Source of the DNA: CAYQMF01 sp964418595
Lineage (GTDB): Bacteria; Planctomycetota; UBA1135; UBA2386
Length of the DNA: 50,516 bases
Direction of reading: 5' to 3'
NCBI GenBank assembly: GCA_964418595.1
Contig: CAYQMF010000039.1
Span: 1-50,516 of the forward strand
Shown here: piece by piece, positions 15,930-24,015 of the stretch
How positions within the stretch are numbered: the first letter of the stretch is position 1
How the letters are laid out: every line of letters starts with the position of its first letter
The notes under the pieces: generated by a model
Told to the model about the DNA's origin: nothing
Databases searched by the model: none
Seen by the model: only the letters and a program-made list of their open reading frames with translations
Made by a program: the position numbers and the translations under genes

Positions 15930-17585
15930 CTACCCGCCGATTACGGCATCCCCGCCGTTGGACGCGGTGATCCCTCGCACGTTTGCCCCCGGATCGAAGG
16001 GCAGGCACTGCGTGAAGAACCGTGCATGGAGCAGGCCGTAGTCCGCGGGGATGGTCGTCTGCCAGGATGCGGTGCCGGAGGTGTTGAACAACGCAACGTT
16101 CGCATCGCCGCTCACCAGGAGCTGGCACGTCGGCATGCCGACGACCGACAGGTCTGCCGGTAGCGGCAGCGAACCCCAGGCGGTGTTCGAGCCGCCGATC
16201 AGGAGGACCGCGAATGAGAAGGGAACCAGGTTTGCCACGCGAAGCTCGAACAGCTCTCCGACTCGCGGCCCCGCGGGGGAAGTGAGCCTCGGGACTCCTG
16301 CGGCTCCGACGCATCCCAGACCGAACTCGGTGAGCGTTGCGCGGACCGGACCGTACACCGCAACCGCGCCGAGTGAGCTGTTGTGGCCGGGCTGACCGAG
16401 CGCGAAGTCGGGGAGGCCATCGCCGTTGATGTCACCAAGGCTCGCTCCAGAATCGAAGGAGCCCGGAGTCACGGGAATCACGTACATCACCGTCAACGTT
16501 CGTCCCGAGTAGACCCGGATCGCTCCCGGTGTTTCGAGCACGATGAAGTCGTCGTGGCCATCCTGATTCAGATCACCGCTCGATGCGGGTTCACCAACGA
16601 AGTCGGGGCCGGTGGTCGTGAGCTCGAACAGGACAGCGTGGTTCCGACCCGAGAGGATCACCAGACGCATTGGCGGGTTCCCACGGTACGCAAGCTCCCT
16701 CGTCCCATCACCGTCAATGTCGCCAAGGGCGTAGATCGAGAACGAAGACGTCTGGCCAGTCCTGATGGATGAGAGATTGCTGCCATCAGCCCCAGACTGC
16801 ACATTGATGTGGCCTCTCGTGAACTCCGGCACCGCGAAGTCGTGAATTCCGTCTCCGTTGACGTCACCAAGACCGAGAAGGTTGCGGCTGCCCGCAGGCA
16901 CCCCGAACGCGTAGTTGCGCAGCAACTGGCCGGTGCGCCCGGAGAAGACCCCAACTCCAAGTGTGATCTGCGCGAACACGTCGTTCGCGCCGTCTCGGTC
17001 GTGGTCACCGGCTGGCGCCAAGCAGCCGAAGGCGCCTTGCAGAACATGAACCACTCCGTACCACGGCGAGAAGACGTAGCTCGTGTTCCCGGAGATGGCG
17101 AACTCCGGGTAACCGTCCCCGGTGACGTCGCCAAGCGGCACGACATCGTAGTCGTACGGATGGTCAAGCGCGGGGCTCCCAAGCCTGAGCCCTGTCCGCC
17201 CGGAGTAGAAGTAGACGGGGCTAACTGGGGGCCAGTTCACTTGGTCGTACGTCGTTGCGACGATGTCCGGAGTCCCATCTCGATCGACATCGCCGGCCCC
17301 GACGACCTGGGTGCCGAAGCCGCGTGTCGGGCCGGGTCCCGGGATGAATAGGATCCGTTCCTGTGCAGCGCTGGCGCTGAGGAGTCCGAGAACGACGGCG
17401 ATCTTGGTGACGAGCGCTGCGCGCCTCCGACTTGTCCCAGGCGACCTTTGAAAGTGGTGTGCGCCGGGGATGGAGCCTCTCCATCGCTGACAGACCTGGC
17501 CCCGTGTTCGTCCCGATGCCACCCCTCTACCCGCGCAAGATTGTGCCAGCGTCACGACGCCGGCGATTCTGCGAACGCTTGTCAT
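15930..17585 (-). CDS. Exported FG-GAP/VCBS-repeat protein
   Basis: A 551-residue protein with seven calcium-binding FG-GAP motifs of the type GDVxGDGxxD between about residues 95 and 405 (for example GDVDRDGTPD, GDVTGDGYPE, GDVNGDGIHD, GDINGDGLPD), predicted to form a beta-propeller. A C-terminal module with paired cysteines (LGCVGAAG ... MPTCQLL ... FFTQCLPF) resembles the ending of many planctomycete surface proteins. The ATG at 17585 has an excellent GGAGGAGGT ribosome-binding site. Yet the obvious signal peptide (KIAVVLGLLSASAAQ) lies only at about residues 61-75, with no ATG, GTG or TTG just before it. Either the N-terminus is unusually long or an old insertion or frameshift has occurred. 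Codon use looks less GC-rich than in its neighbours. Confidence 0.85.
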   Translation of the reverse strand: MTSVRRIAGVVTLAQSCAGRGVASGRTRGQVCQRWRGSIPGAHHFQRSPGTSRRRAALVTKIAVVLGLLSASAAQERILFIPGPGPTRGFGTQVVGAGDVDRDGTPDIVATTYDQVNWPPVSPVYFYSGRTGLRLGSPALDHPYDYDVVPLGDVTGDGYPEFAISGNTSYVFSPWYGVVHVLQGAFGCLAPAGDHDRDGANDVFAQITLGVGVFSGRTGQLLRNYAFGVPAGSRNLLGLGDVNGDGIHDFAVPEFTRGHINVQSGADGSNLSSIRTGQTSSFSIYALGDIDGDGTRELAYRGNPPMRLVILSGRNHAVLFELTTTGPDFVGEPASSGDLNQDGHDDFIVLETPGAIRVYSGRTLTVMYVIPVTPGSFDSGASLGDINGDGLPDFALGQPGHNSSLGAVAVYGPVRATLTEFGLGCVGAAGVPRLTSPAGPRVGELFELRVANLVPFSFAVLLIGGSNTAWGSLPLPADLSVVGMPTCQLLVSGDANVALFNTSGTASWQTTIPADYGLLHARFFTQCLPFDPGANVRGITASNGGDAVIGG

Positions 17586-17713
17586 GGTTACCTCCTCCTC
17601 GGTGGTTGCCGAGGGCGACGTGGAACCTAGGCCGGCTCTGGGTGACCTGTCAATCCCCGACGCTCCGCATGCAGACCGCGGTGCCCGAGTTCACCGACGT
17701 CCGCGACGATTGG

Positions 17714-17750
17714 TTCTGGTTCCCTACTTCCCTCTCCTTCTGCGTTTCCC
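17714..17750 (-). repeat. 37 bp inverted repeat, right copy
   Basis: The reverse complement of 15712-15748, with 29 exact bases. It lies upstream of the FG-GAP start, in the 193 bp gap before the NUDIX gene's stop (17779). The left copy lies beyond the 3' end of the FG-GAP gene, so the pair brackets that gene and its promoter region. Confidence 0.85.
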
Positions 17751-17778
17751 CTCATTGGATTCGGCCGTGGTCTCGCAG

Positions 17779-18354
17779 TCAGCGCCGCGCGAGTTCGATC
17801 GCCTTCGCCGCCAGGCGCAACAGGTTGGGTTCCGCGAGCACGCTCTCCATCTCCCGCACCGGGAACCAGCGCAGCGCGTGTGACTCGTCGCTGAGCACGA
17901 GGTCCTGGCCGGGAGCAGCGATCAGCAGGTAGCGGAGGTCGTGGTGGTCGTGGCGTGGTTCGCTGCCGCGCGCGGGGATCGGATGGATGTCGACGTCGAG
18001 AGGCACGCTGGGGTCGCTGGCGTCGAGGGGCACGACCGTGAACTCGCTCATTCCGGATTCCTCGCGGGCCTCGCGCAGTGCCGCCTCCCGCGCATCGGGC
18101 TCCCCATCGACGTGGCCGCCGAGCTGCAGCCAACGGTCGAGCTTGCGATGATGCGTGAGCAGGAAGCGCGTGCGCGTCGCGTCGAGGATGAAGGCCGACG
18201 CGGTGACGTGGCCGGGTACGCAGGTGCGCAGGAGGCAGTCGTCGTGCGCCGCGACGAGAGCCTGCACGCGGAGCGCGGCGTCGTCCTCGCCGGGGAAGAT
18301 GGCACGGTAGCGGGCCAGGCGGGCGAGCAGGCGGGCGCGGTCGGTGGCTTCCAT
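17779..18354 (-). CDS. NUDIX hydrolase
   Basis: A 191-residue protein. The NUDIX box reads GGHVDGEPDAREAALREAREESGM, split here as GGHVDGEPDA then REAALREAREESGM. The REAREESG metal-binding core is intact, but the first conserved Glu is displaced by one residue relative to the consensus. HVTASAFILDATRTRFLLTHH precedes it, and HHDLRYLLIA follows. It would cleave a nucleoside diphosphate linked to another group; the substrate cannot be told. An ATG at 18354 and a GTG at 18357 are adjacent start options. It follows the transporter gene by 13 bp, probably in one transcript. Confidence 0.9.
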   Translation of the reverse strand: MEATDRARLLARLARYRAIFPGEDDAALRVQALVAAHDDCLLRTCVPGHVTASAFILDATRTRFLLTHHRKLDRWLQLGGHVDGEPDAREAALREAREESGMSEFTVVPLDASDPSVPLDVDIHPIPARGSEPRHDHHDLRYLLIAAPGQDLVLSDESHALRWFPVREMESVLAEPNLLRLAAKAIELARR

Positions 18355-18367
18355 CACGACGGCCGGA

Positions 18368-19639
18368 TCATCGCGGCGGCGGCGGCACGCGCACGCTCCA
18401 CATGAGGACGAAGCCGACCGCGAACATCGCGATCAGCGGCACGAACGCGGCGCGTTGGCTGTCGGTCCACTCCCGAACGAGCGCGAACAGGAGCGGGCCG
18501 AGCCAGACGGTGGCCTTCCCCGACATGGACAGCAGGCCGAAGTACTCGGCCTGCCGCCCCGGTTCCACGAGGCGCACGAGGAGCGAACGGCTCGCCGCCT
18601 GGTTGGGGCCCATGCCGATGCCGACGGCTGCGGCAGCGAACGCGAAGCCCGCGACGGTCGGCACAGCGATCGCGAACACCGCGCCCGCGGTGAGGAGCGC
18701 GAGGCTCCACAGCACGGCGGCGCGCGGGCCGACGCGATCGTCGACGTGGCCGAAGCCCCAGGCGCCGATCCCCGCCACGACGTTGAGGCCGATCCCCATG
18801 GCCATGATCTCGTCGGTCGCCATGCCGAGCGTCCCCGCCATGTAGAGGCCAGCCAGCGTGATCAGCGCCATGAGCGCGTCGTTGTAGACGAGGTGCGCCA
18901 GGAGGAAGCGCAGCAGGGCGGGGCGCTGCGGCAGCTCGCGCAGGGTGGCGAGGACGGCGCGCACCGAAGGCTGCGCCGGCGCGGCCGCCACGGGGCGCGG
19001 CCGGTCGCGCACCCACAGGAGCATCGGCAGGGCGAACACGAGGAACCAGGCCGCGACCAGGAGGTTGGTCGCGCGAACGTTCCAGTGCGCGTCGGTGGTG
19101 ACCAGCGGTCCGACGTCGCCGACGCCGACCAGGAGGAGCCCGAGCGCGAGGCAGGCGAGGCCACCCACGTAGCCGAAAGCCCAGCCGTGCCCCGACAGGC
19201 GACCCACACGATCGGGTGGCGCCAGCTCCGGGAGGAAGGCGTTGTAGAAGACGAAGGCCAGCTCGAAGGCGACGTTGGCTACGACGACCAGCCCGAGCGT
19301 CCAGAGCAGGGTCGCATCGGAGGCGCGGCCGAGGGCAGGATCAGGAACCACGAAAGCCACCGCAGCGGTCGTTCCGACCACGAGCAACGTGAGCGCGATG
19401 AGCCAACGGCGCTTGCCGGCGCGGTTGTCCGCGCGCGCCCCGCACGGCGCCGCGAGCAGCGCGACGAGCAGGCCCGACAACGCCATGGCCCGCGCCCACC
19501 ACACGTCGCCCTTGGTCGCGTCCCCCACCAGCACCCGCACGAAGAACTGCGGGAACACGAACGTGATGACGACCGTGTTGAACGCGCTGTTGGCGAAGTC
19601 GAACAGGCACCAGGCGAAGCGCTGGCGACGCACGGACAT
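18368..19639 (-). CDS. UMF1/Atg22-type major facilitator transporter
   Basis: A 423-residue membrane protein with about twelve hydrophobic segments. The N-terminal RFAWCLFDFANSAFNTVVITFVFPQFF is the hallmark of the UMF1 family (bacterial relatives of vacuolar Atg22), split here as CLFDFANSAFNTVV. Other supporting segments are FELAFVFYNAFLPELA and MGPNQAASRSLLVRLVEP. Its transported substrate is unknown. It starts 50 bp downstream of tRNA-Glu on the same strand and is followed by the NUDIX gene. Confidence 0.92.
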   Translation of the reverse strand: MSVRRQRFAWCLFDFANSAFNTVVITFVFPQFFVRVLVGDATKGDVWWARAMALSGLLVALLAAPCGARADNRAGKRRWLIALTLLVVGTTAAVAFVVPDPALGRASDATLLWTLGLVVVANVAFELAFVFYNAFLPELAPPDRVGRLSGHGWAFGYVGGLACLALGLLLVGVGDVGPLVTTDAHWNVRATNLLVAAWFLVFALPMLLWVRDRPRPVAAAPAQPSVRAVLATLRELPQRPALLRFLLAHLVYNDALMALITLAGLYMAGTLGMATDEIMAMGIGLNVVAGIGAWGFGHVDDRVGPRAAVLWSLALLTAGAVFAIAVPTVAGFAFAAAAVGIGMGPNQAASRSLLVRLVEPGRQAEYFGLLSMSGKATVWLGPLLFALVREWTDSQRAAFVPLIAMFAVGFVLMWSVRVPPPPR

Positions 19640-19688
19640 CGGGAGAGAGGGCGCGCGGCCGCCGGCGGAAGCCGGCGACCGCAGCGAT

Positions 19689-19766
19689 TGGTATCCCGCA
19701 CGGGATTTGAACCCGTGTCGCCAGGTTGAAAACCTGGTGTCCTAGGCCTGACTAGACGAGCGGGAC
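19689..19766 (-). tRNA. tRNA-Glu (anticodon UUC)
   Basis: Read on the minus strand, it has a 7 bp acceptor stem (GTCCCGC with GCGGGAT, first pair G-U), a D-arm with TAGTCAGGCCTA, an anticodon stem CCAGG/CCTGG with loop TTTTCAA giving anticodon TTC at 19728-19730, and a T-arm with loop GTTCAAAT. The 3' CCA is encoded (19689-19691). It lies between scpB and the transporter gene, all on the same strand. Confidence 0.96.
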
Positions 19767-19853
19767 GCGAAGGGCGGGGATGATCGGCAAGAGCCGCGCC
19801 CGCGTCAACCCGAAGCCGCGAGCAACGCGTGGGGACTCAAGAGGCTCAGGTCA

Positions 19854-20010
19854 CCCCTGCAGACCCGATCAACCCTGCAGACCCGATCAACCCTGCAGGC
19901 CCCATCAACCCTGCAGACCCCATCAACCCTGCGGCCCCATCAACCCTGCAGGCCCCATCAACCCTGCAGGCCCCATCAACCCTGAAGGCCCCATCAACCC
20001 TGCAGGCCCT
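19854..20010. repeat. 18 bp tandem repeat derived from the scpB 3' end
   Basis: About nine units of consensus ACCCTGCAGGCCCCATCA (plus strand), one of them 17 bp, with small variants (GCAGACCCGATCA, GAAGG). The rightmost unit is the last codons of scpB (GLQG then TGA), so each repeat copies the gene's end, including the stop and an overlapping TGATGG. The array runs from the scpB stop towards tRNA-Glu. It has no spacers and is therefore not a CRISPR array. Between 19767 and 19853 I see nothing further. Confidence 0.92.
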
Positions 20011-21007
20011 TGAACTCCTTCACGCTGGGCAGGTCCTGGATGGTGGCGAGCCCGAAGCGATCGAGGAACTGCTGCGTCGTCCCGTACTGCAGCGGGCGAC
20101 CGGGCACGTCGGCGCGCCCGACGATCTTCACGAGCTTGCAGTCGAGGAGCGTGCGCAGCATCGGCCCGACCTTCACGCCGCGGATCGCCTCGATCTCGGC
20201 GCGGAACACCGGCTGGCGATAGGCGACGACCGCCAGGGTCTCGAGCGCGGCCGGGGAGAGGCGCTCGTTCTTCTTGATGCCCTTCACCTTCTCCAGGTAC
20301 GGGAAGATGTCGGGCGTGGTCCAGAGCTTGAGGCTCTCGCCGTGGCCGGTCAGCTCCAAGGGGAAGCCGCTGGCGCCGAGCTGGGCCTGGATGCGCGCCA
20401 GCGCGCCGCGCACGGCCTCCTGCGTCGTCTCGCAGGTCTGCGCCAGGCGCAGGACAGTGAGGCCCTCGCGCACGGTCAGCAGCAGGCCGAGCACGACCCG
20501 CGCGAGGCGGTCGGGGTCGGTGATCGGTTCGGCGACCTCCGGGAGGACCTCGTCGAGAGGATCAGGCCGCGGCTGCGTGCTGGCGGAATCCGTGCGCGCA
20601 CCGTCGTCGGGCGCCGGCTCCGGACGCTTCGCCTCGGACTCATCGGCGGTCGGTGCGCCGTCGCCGGGTCCGCCGTCCTCGAGATCGCGCTCCAGGTCCG
20701 CGGCGTCGTCCGCGGAGACGATCGGCGAATCGTCGCGTAGCACGCCGTCCGAGGCTGCATCGGCCGGGTCCTCGCCTTGGGGGTCTTCGCCCGCGGGGTC
20801 TTCGTCGAGCGCATCCGTCGCCGGCAGCGGCAGCACCACCGGGAGCCGCGTGGCACGCGGGCCTTGGGTGTCGTCGATGTCGGCCCCGCCTTCGCTCGGT
20901 GAGCCACGCACCGCCAACTCGTCGATGGGACCCTTGCGCCGCAGCCGGTCCGAGTCCTCGACGGAAGCAACGCCGTCCGGATTCGGATCGCGCGCAATGT
21001 CATCCAT
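19994..21007 (-). CDS. scpB: SMC-ScpA complex subunit ScpB with acidic N-terminal extension
   Basis: A 337-residue protein. The conserved part begins near residue 165 (RLARVVLGLLLTVREGLTVLRLAQ) and contains two winged helices: LSPAALETLAVVAYRQPVFRAEIEAIRGV and GRADVPGRPLQYGTTQQFLDRFGL, both family hallmarks. It joins ScpA and SMC in condensing and segregating chromosomes. The first about 160 residues are a disordered, Asp/Glu/Pro-rich extension, making it much longer than usual ScpB (about 180-200 residues). It is the last gene of the pseudopilus cluster, 11 bp after the PpiC-type lipoprotein. Its 3' end has been amplified into the 18 bp tandem array. Confidence 0.93.
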   Translation of the reverse strand: MDDIARDPNPDGVASVEDSDRLRRKGPIDELAVRGSPSEGGADIDDTQGPRATRLPVVLPLPATDALDEDPAGEDPQGEDPADAASDGVLRDDSPIVSADDAADLERDLEDGGPGDGAPTADESEAKRPEPAPDDGARTDSASTQPRPDPLDEVLPEVAEPITDPDRLARVVLGLLLTVREGLTVLRLAQTCETTQEAVRGALARIQAQLGASGFPLELTGHGESLKLWTTPDIFPYLEKVKGIKKNERLSPAALETLAVVAYRQPVFRAEIEAIRGVKVGPMLRTLLDCKLVKIVGRADVPGRPLQYGTTQQFLDRFGLATIQDLPSVKEFKGLQG

Positions 21008-21018
21008 GGACGAGCCTT

Positions 21019-22059
21019 TTAGCGTTTGTCGCCGCCATTGTCAGGCCCGGATTCCGCCGCACCGCGAACCTGGAAGTAGAACGCGTGGAAGTCGAAGCGC
21101 GAGAGCGGCCGCGCCTTGATGTCCTCGTCCAGCTCCGCGCGCACCGCGGCGAAGGGTTCGGAACGCGCCGGCAGGCGACGCAGGCAGGTGAGCAGGTAGT
21201 AGCGCGTCTGCCCGTCGGTCTGGCGCTCGAACACCTGTGACACCTCGCCCTCGGCCAAGGTGAACGCCACCTCCGCAGCCGGATGCTTCGTGCCCCGCCC
21301 GAAGGCCGGCAGGAGCCCGCCCTCCTTGCGACTCTCGTCCTCGGAGTGGCGCAGCGCGAGCCGCGAGAAGCTCGCGCCGTCGACCACCTGCTGGCGCAGC
21401 TCCTCGAGAGGCTTGCGGTCGGAGCCCACGATGCAGCGCACCTGGACCCGCTCCGAGAGCATCGCGTGGTAGCGGATCACGTACTGGCGATAGAGCGTGC
21501 GCGCCAGGGTCAGGCGCCGCCACCGCCCGTACTCGGCGGCGTCCATGCCGAACTGCTGCAGCAGGTAGCGGTCGTAGTCGAGCTGACCCTTCCATTCGAC
21601 CTGCAGGCGCTGGCGCAGCTCACGTTCCTCGTCGGCGAGCTTCTCGGCGACGTCGGCCACGTCGACGCGGATGCCGAAGCGCTCGGCGAGGTCGGCGACC
21701 AGGAGGTCGAGGACCAGGTTGTCGACCAGATCGCGGGCCTGCTGCGGGTTCGTCTCGAGGAGGCGGTCGTAGGCGTGCCGCTTGTGCACGGCACGGTCGC
21801 CCACCCGCGCGAGTTCGCCGTCCTCGGCACTGCTCGGGCGCAGGATGTCCGGGGCGAGCCCATCCCCACTCCCCGGCACGGTCTCGATCCGCACCGGCGG
21901 CGCGACCACGGCCGCAGCGGCCGGGTCTTGCGCGGTGACCGGCGCGCTCACGATCGGGGCCGCGCGCGGCGGGTCGACGGCCGGGCCGCGGCACGCCGGC
22001 AGCAGGAGCGCCAGCAGGAACCCCAGCAGGAGGGCGATCGAAGACCCGCGCGCGCTCAA
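21019..22059 (-). CDS. PpiC-type peptidyl-prolyl isomerase lipoprotein
   Basis: A 346-residue protein beginning with TTG inside the upstream stop (TTGA overlap). That start gives a lipoprotein signal SIALLLGFLLALLLPAC with lipobox LLPAC. A SurA-like helical region (RVGDRAVHKRHAYDRLLETN to LARTLYRQYVIRYHAML) precedes a rotamase domain at about residues 230-325 with GASFSRLALRHSEDES, KEGGLLPAFGRG, and VAFTLAEGEVSQVFE. It is likely a periplasmic chaperone for exported proteins, perhaps for the pseudopilins of its own operon (inference). No other start codon fits the signal. Confidence 0.9.
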   Translation of the reverse strand: MSARGSSIALLLGFLLALLLPACRGPAVDPPRAAPIVSAPVTAQDPAAAAVVAPPVRIETVPGSGDGLAPDILRPSSAEDGELARVGDRAVHKRHAYDRLLETNPQQARDLVDNLVLDLLVADLAERFGIRVDVADVAEKLADEERELRQRLQVEWKGQLDYDRYLLQQFGMDAAEYGRWRRLTLARTLYRQYVIRYHAMLSERVQVRCIVGSDRKPLEELRQQVVDGASFSRLALRHSEDESRKEGGLLPAFGRGTKHPAAEVAFTLAEGEVSQVFERQTDGQTRYYLLTCLRRLPARSEPFAAVRAELDEDIKARPLSRFDFHAFYFQVRGAAESGPDNGGDKR

Positions 22060-23531
22060 CGCGCGCGGAACCAGCGCTTGAACTTGGTCCCCTTGCACGT
22101 GAGGCACTTGAGCTTGTCCGTCTTGCCGGAGTTGCCGAGCACTTCCAGGTAACCCAGGCCCGCGCACATCACGCAGGGGGTCAGGTGGGCAGTGACGACC
22201 TCGAGGTCGCCGGAGTTCTCCGCGTAGTAGGCCTTGAGGAAGTTCGCGCGCTCGTCCGGCGGCGCGTTGCGCCACCAGTCCTCGTCGGTCTCCTCCTTGC
22301 CGGCGTTGTTGCCGGCCGCCTGCTGCGCCTGCTTGGCCCGCTCGAGGAACTCGCGGATCTTGCGCTGCTGCCGCTCGGCCGCCTGCTGTTGCTCGTTCGC
22401 CGGCGTCGCGGCGCCCTTGTCCTCCTTGCCCTGCTGGGTGTTGGCCGTGATCTTGGCGTCACCCAGGGTCCACGAGCCCACGCCGTAGGCGAAGAGCTGG
22501 GTGCCGACCACGGCCTTCGCCTCGATCCGCGCCGTCCACAGCGAGGTCACCTCGTCGACCTGGAGCTTGAGGCGCTCGGCGAGCCGCTTGGCGATGTCCC
22601 GTCCCATCTCGCTCTCGGCGTAGCTGCGCGCCGCCGACAGGGTGAGGCCCGACTCCAGGATCTTGCCCTTGGCGATGGTGGTCATGAGCAGCGACCATCC
22701 CTCCGCCACGCGCGCCACGTAGAAGCGCTGGCGGGCTTCGACGAAGCGGGCCTTCTCGGCGGTGAACTCGGCGGCGAGCTTGCCCCCCGCGTACTTGGCC
22801 TCGAACTCCGCGACCGCCTCGCCGCCGCGCACGAAGTCCTTCCGCCCGCGCAGCGCCTTGATCTTGTCGAGCAGGCCGCGCTCGCCGGCCGCGCTCTTGT
22901 AGAGGGCGACCTTGGCGATCTTGGCGCGCAGCGCGCCGGGCTGCTTGCTGTTGCCGAGTTCCTCGGCGCGCTTGAGGTGCGCCTCGGCGCGCTCGTAGTC
23001 GCCGACGCGCACCAGGAAGTCGGCGAACAGGATGTGCCGGTCGGCGTCGTCGGCGGGCGCGAACTCCGCGAGCTTCTCCTGATAGAGCTCCTCGCGCGTG
23101 TAGATGTCGAGCACCGGCACGCGCCGCGTGGCGATCGAGCGCAGCGAGCGGCGCGGGATGGCGATGGTGTTGCCCTTGCCGCGCAGGTTGATCGTGGTGC
23201 CGTCGCCGCCGGCGGGTCGGCCGATCTCTTCGCGCAGGAGCCCACTCGGCGTCACGTAGCGGATGACCTGCGCCTCGACGAGGATCTCGCCTTCGTCCTC
23301 GACCGAGATGTCGAACAGCTTCTTCACTTCGTTGGCGCTGTCGGCGGCGAGGTGTTCCCAGCGGAGCTGGAGCTGCCCGCCGTTGTCGACCCGGGTGAAC
23401 AGGAAGCCCTCGCCCGTGACCTCCTGGATCTCACCCGCGAGGACGCGGCCGTCGGCGAGCTGGACCACCTGGGCCGGCGCGGCGACCGCGAGGCAAAGGG
23501 CGAAGGATGCACACGGCAAGAGGAGCTTCAT
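22056..23531 (-). CDS. Exported protein with C-terminal CxxC pair, unknown function
   Basis: A 491-residue protein with a Sec signal peptide (MKLLLPCASFALCLAVAAPAQ). Residues about 20-60 (VVQLADGRVLAGEIQEVTGEGF) look like a small SH3-like or YabP-like barrel. The middle is helical with TPR-like text (ADRHILFADFLVRVGDYERAEAHLKRAEELG). A Gln-rich coiled segment (NEQQQAAERQQRKIREF) follows. The C-terminus has CVMCAGLGY and CLTCKGTKF, a pair of CxxCxG motifs like half of a DnaJ zinc finger. The ATG at 23531 follows a GGAAAC box. It starts 4 bp after the GspI-like stop. I infer an accessory role in the pseudopilus system. Confidence 0.82.
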   Translation of the reverse strand: MKLLLPCASFALCLAVAAPAQVVQLADGRVLAGEIQEVTGEGFLFTRVDNGGQLQLRWEHLAADSANEVKKLFDISVEDEGEILVEAQVIRYVTPSGLLREEIGRPAGGDGTTINLRGKGNTIAIPRRSLRSIATRRVPVLDIYTREELYQEKLAEFAPADDADRHILFADFLVRVGDYERAEAHLKRAEELGNSKQPGALRAKIAKVALYKSAAGERGLLDKIKALRGRKDFVRGGEAVAEFEAKYAGGKLAAEFTAEKARFVEARQRFYVARVAEGWSLLMTTIAKGKILESGLTLSAARSYAESEMGRDIAKRLAERLKLQVDEVTSLWTARIEAKAVVGTQLFAYGVGSWTLGDAKITANTQQGKEDKGAATPANEQQQAAERQQRKIREFLERAKQAQQAAGNNAGKEETDEDWWRNAPPDERANFLKAYYAENSGDLEVVTAHLTPCVMCAGLGYLEVLGNSGKTDKLKCLTCKGTKFKRWFRAR

Positions 23532-23535
23532 GCGT

Positions 23536-24015
23536 TCAGTTTCCTTCCCGCAGCCGGGCGATCCGCTGCGGGAACGGGACATGGCTGACCAGGATACGTT
23601 GGAATTCGACGGCCTGCGTCTCGCCCTGGTCGAGCCAGAGGACGCGGAGCCGGACGAGGGCGAGGTCGGGGGTCTCCGGGTCGAGCGTGAACTCGACCCG
23701 ATAGCGCATCCCCGGGAAGCCCTCGACGTCGGCGGTGGTCGAGTCGACGGCGGGCAGGCGCAGGGTCTCGCCGCTGGCGGCAGCGAGCTGCACGGCACGC
23801 GGGACGATCTCCTCCTCGATGCGGTGCAGCACCCGCTCCGCGAGGCGCACGGCGCGATCGTTCTGTTCCGCGGAGCGGTGCGTCGCCACTCCCACGCCGA
23901 GTAGCCCGACCAGCGACACCACCCCGAACACCAGGATGGCGATCGCCGTCATGATCTCGATGAGCGTGAAGCCGCGCTCGCGGGATCGGGTGTCGCTAGC
24001 GCGTGGCGGGAGCAT
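23536..24015 (-). CDS. GspI/PilV-like minor pseudopilin
   Basis: A 159-residue protein with the prepilin signal TRSRERGFTLIEIMTAIAIL at residues about 9-28. The cut falls between G and F, with Glu at +5. After the N-terminal helix (VFGVVSLVGLLGVGVATHRSAEQ) comes a compact beta domain ending VEFQRILVSHVPFPQ. The length and position after the GspJ-like gene suit a GspI role. The ATG at 24015 overlaps the end of the GspJ-like gene by 20 bp. It is expected at the pseudopilus tip with the GspJ- and GspK-like proteins (family knowledge). Confidence 0.85.
   Translation of the reverse strand: MLPPRASDTRSRERGFTLIEIMTAIAILVFGVVSLVGLLGVGVATHRSAEQNDRAVRLAERVLHRIEEEIVPRAVQLAAASGETLRLPAVDSTTADVEGFPGMRYRVEFTLDPETPDLALVRLRVLWLDQGETQAVEFQRILVSHVPFPQRIARLREGN

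Noticed and set aside
19854..20010. CRISPR array
   Set aside because: Units are contiguous 18 bp repeats with no spacers, and they copy the scpB end; no cas genes are near.
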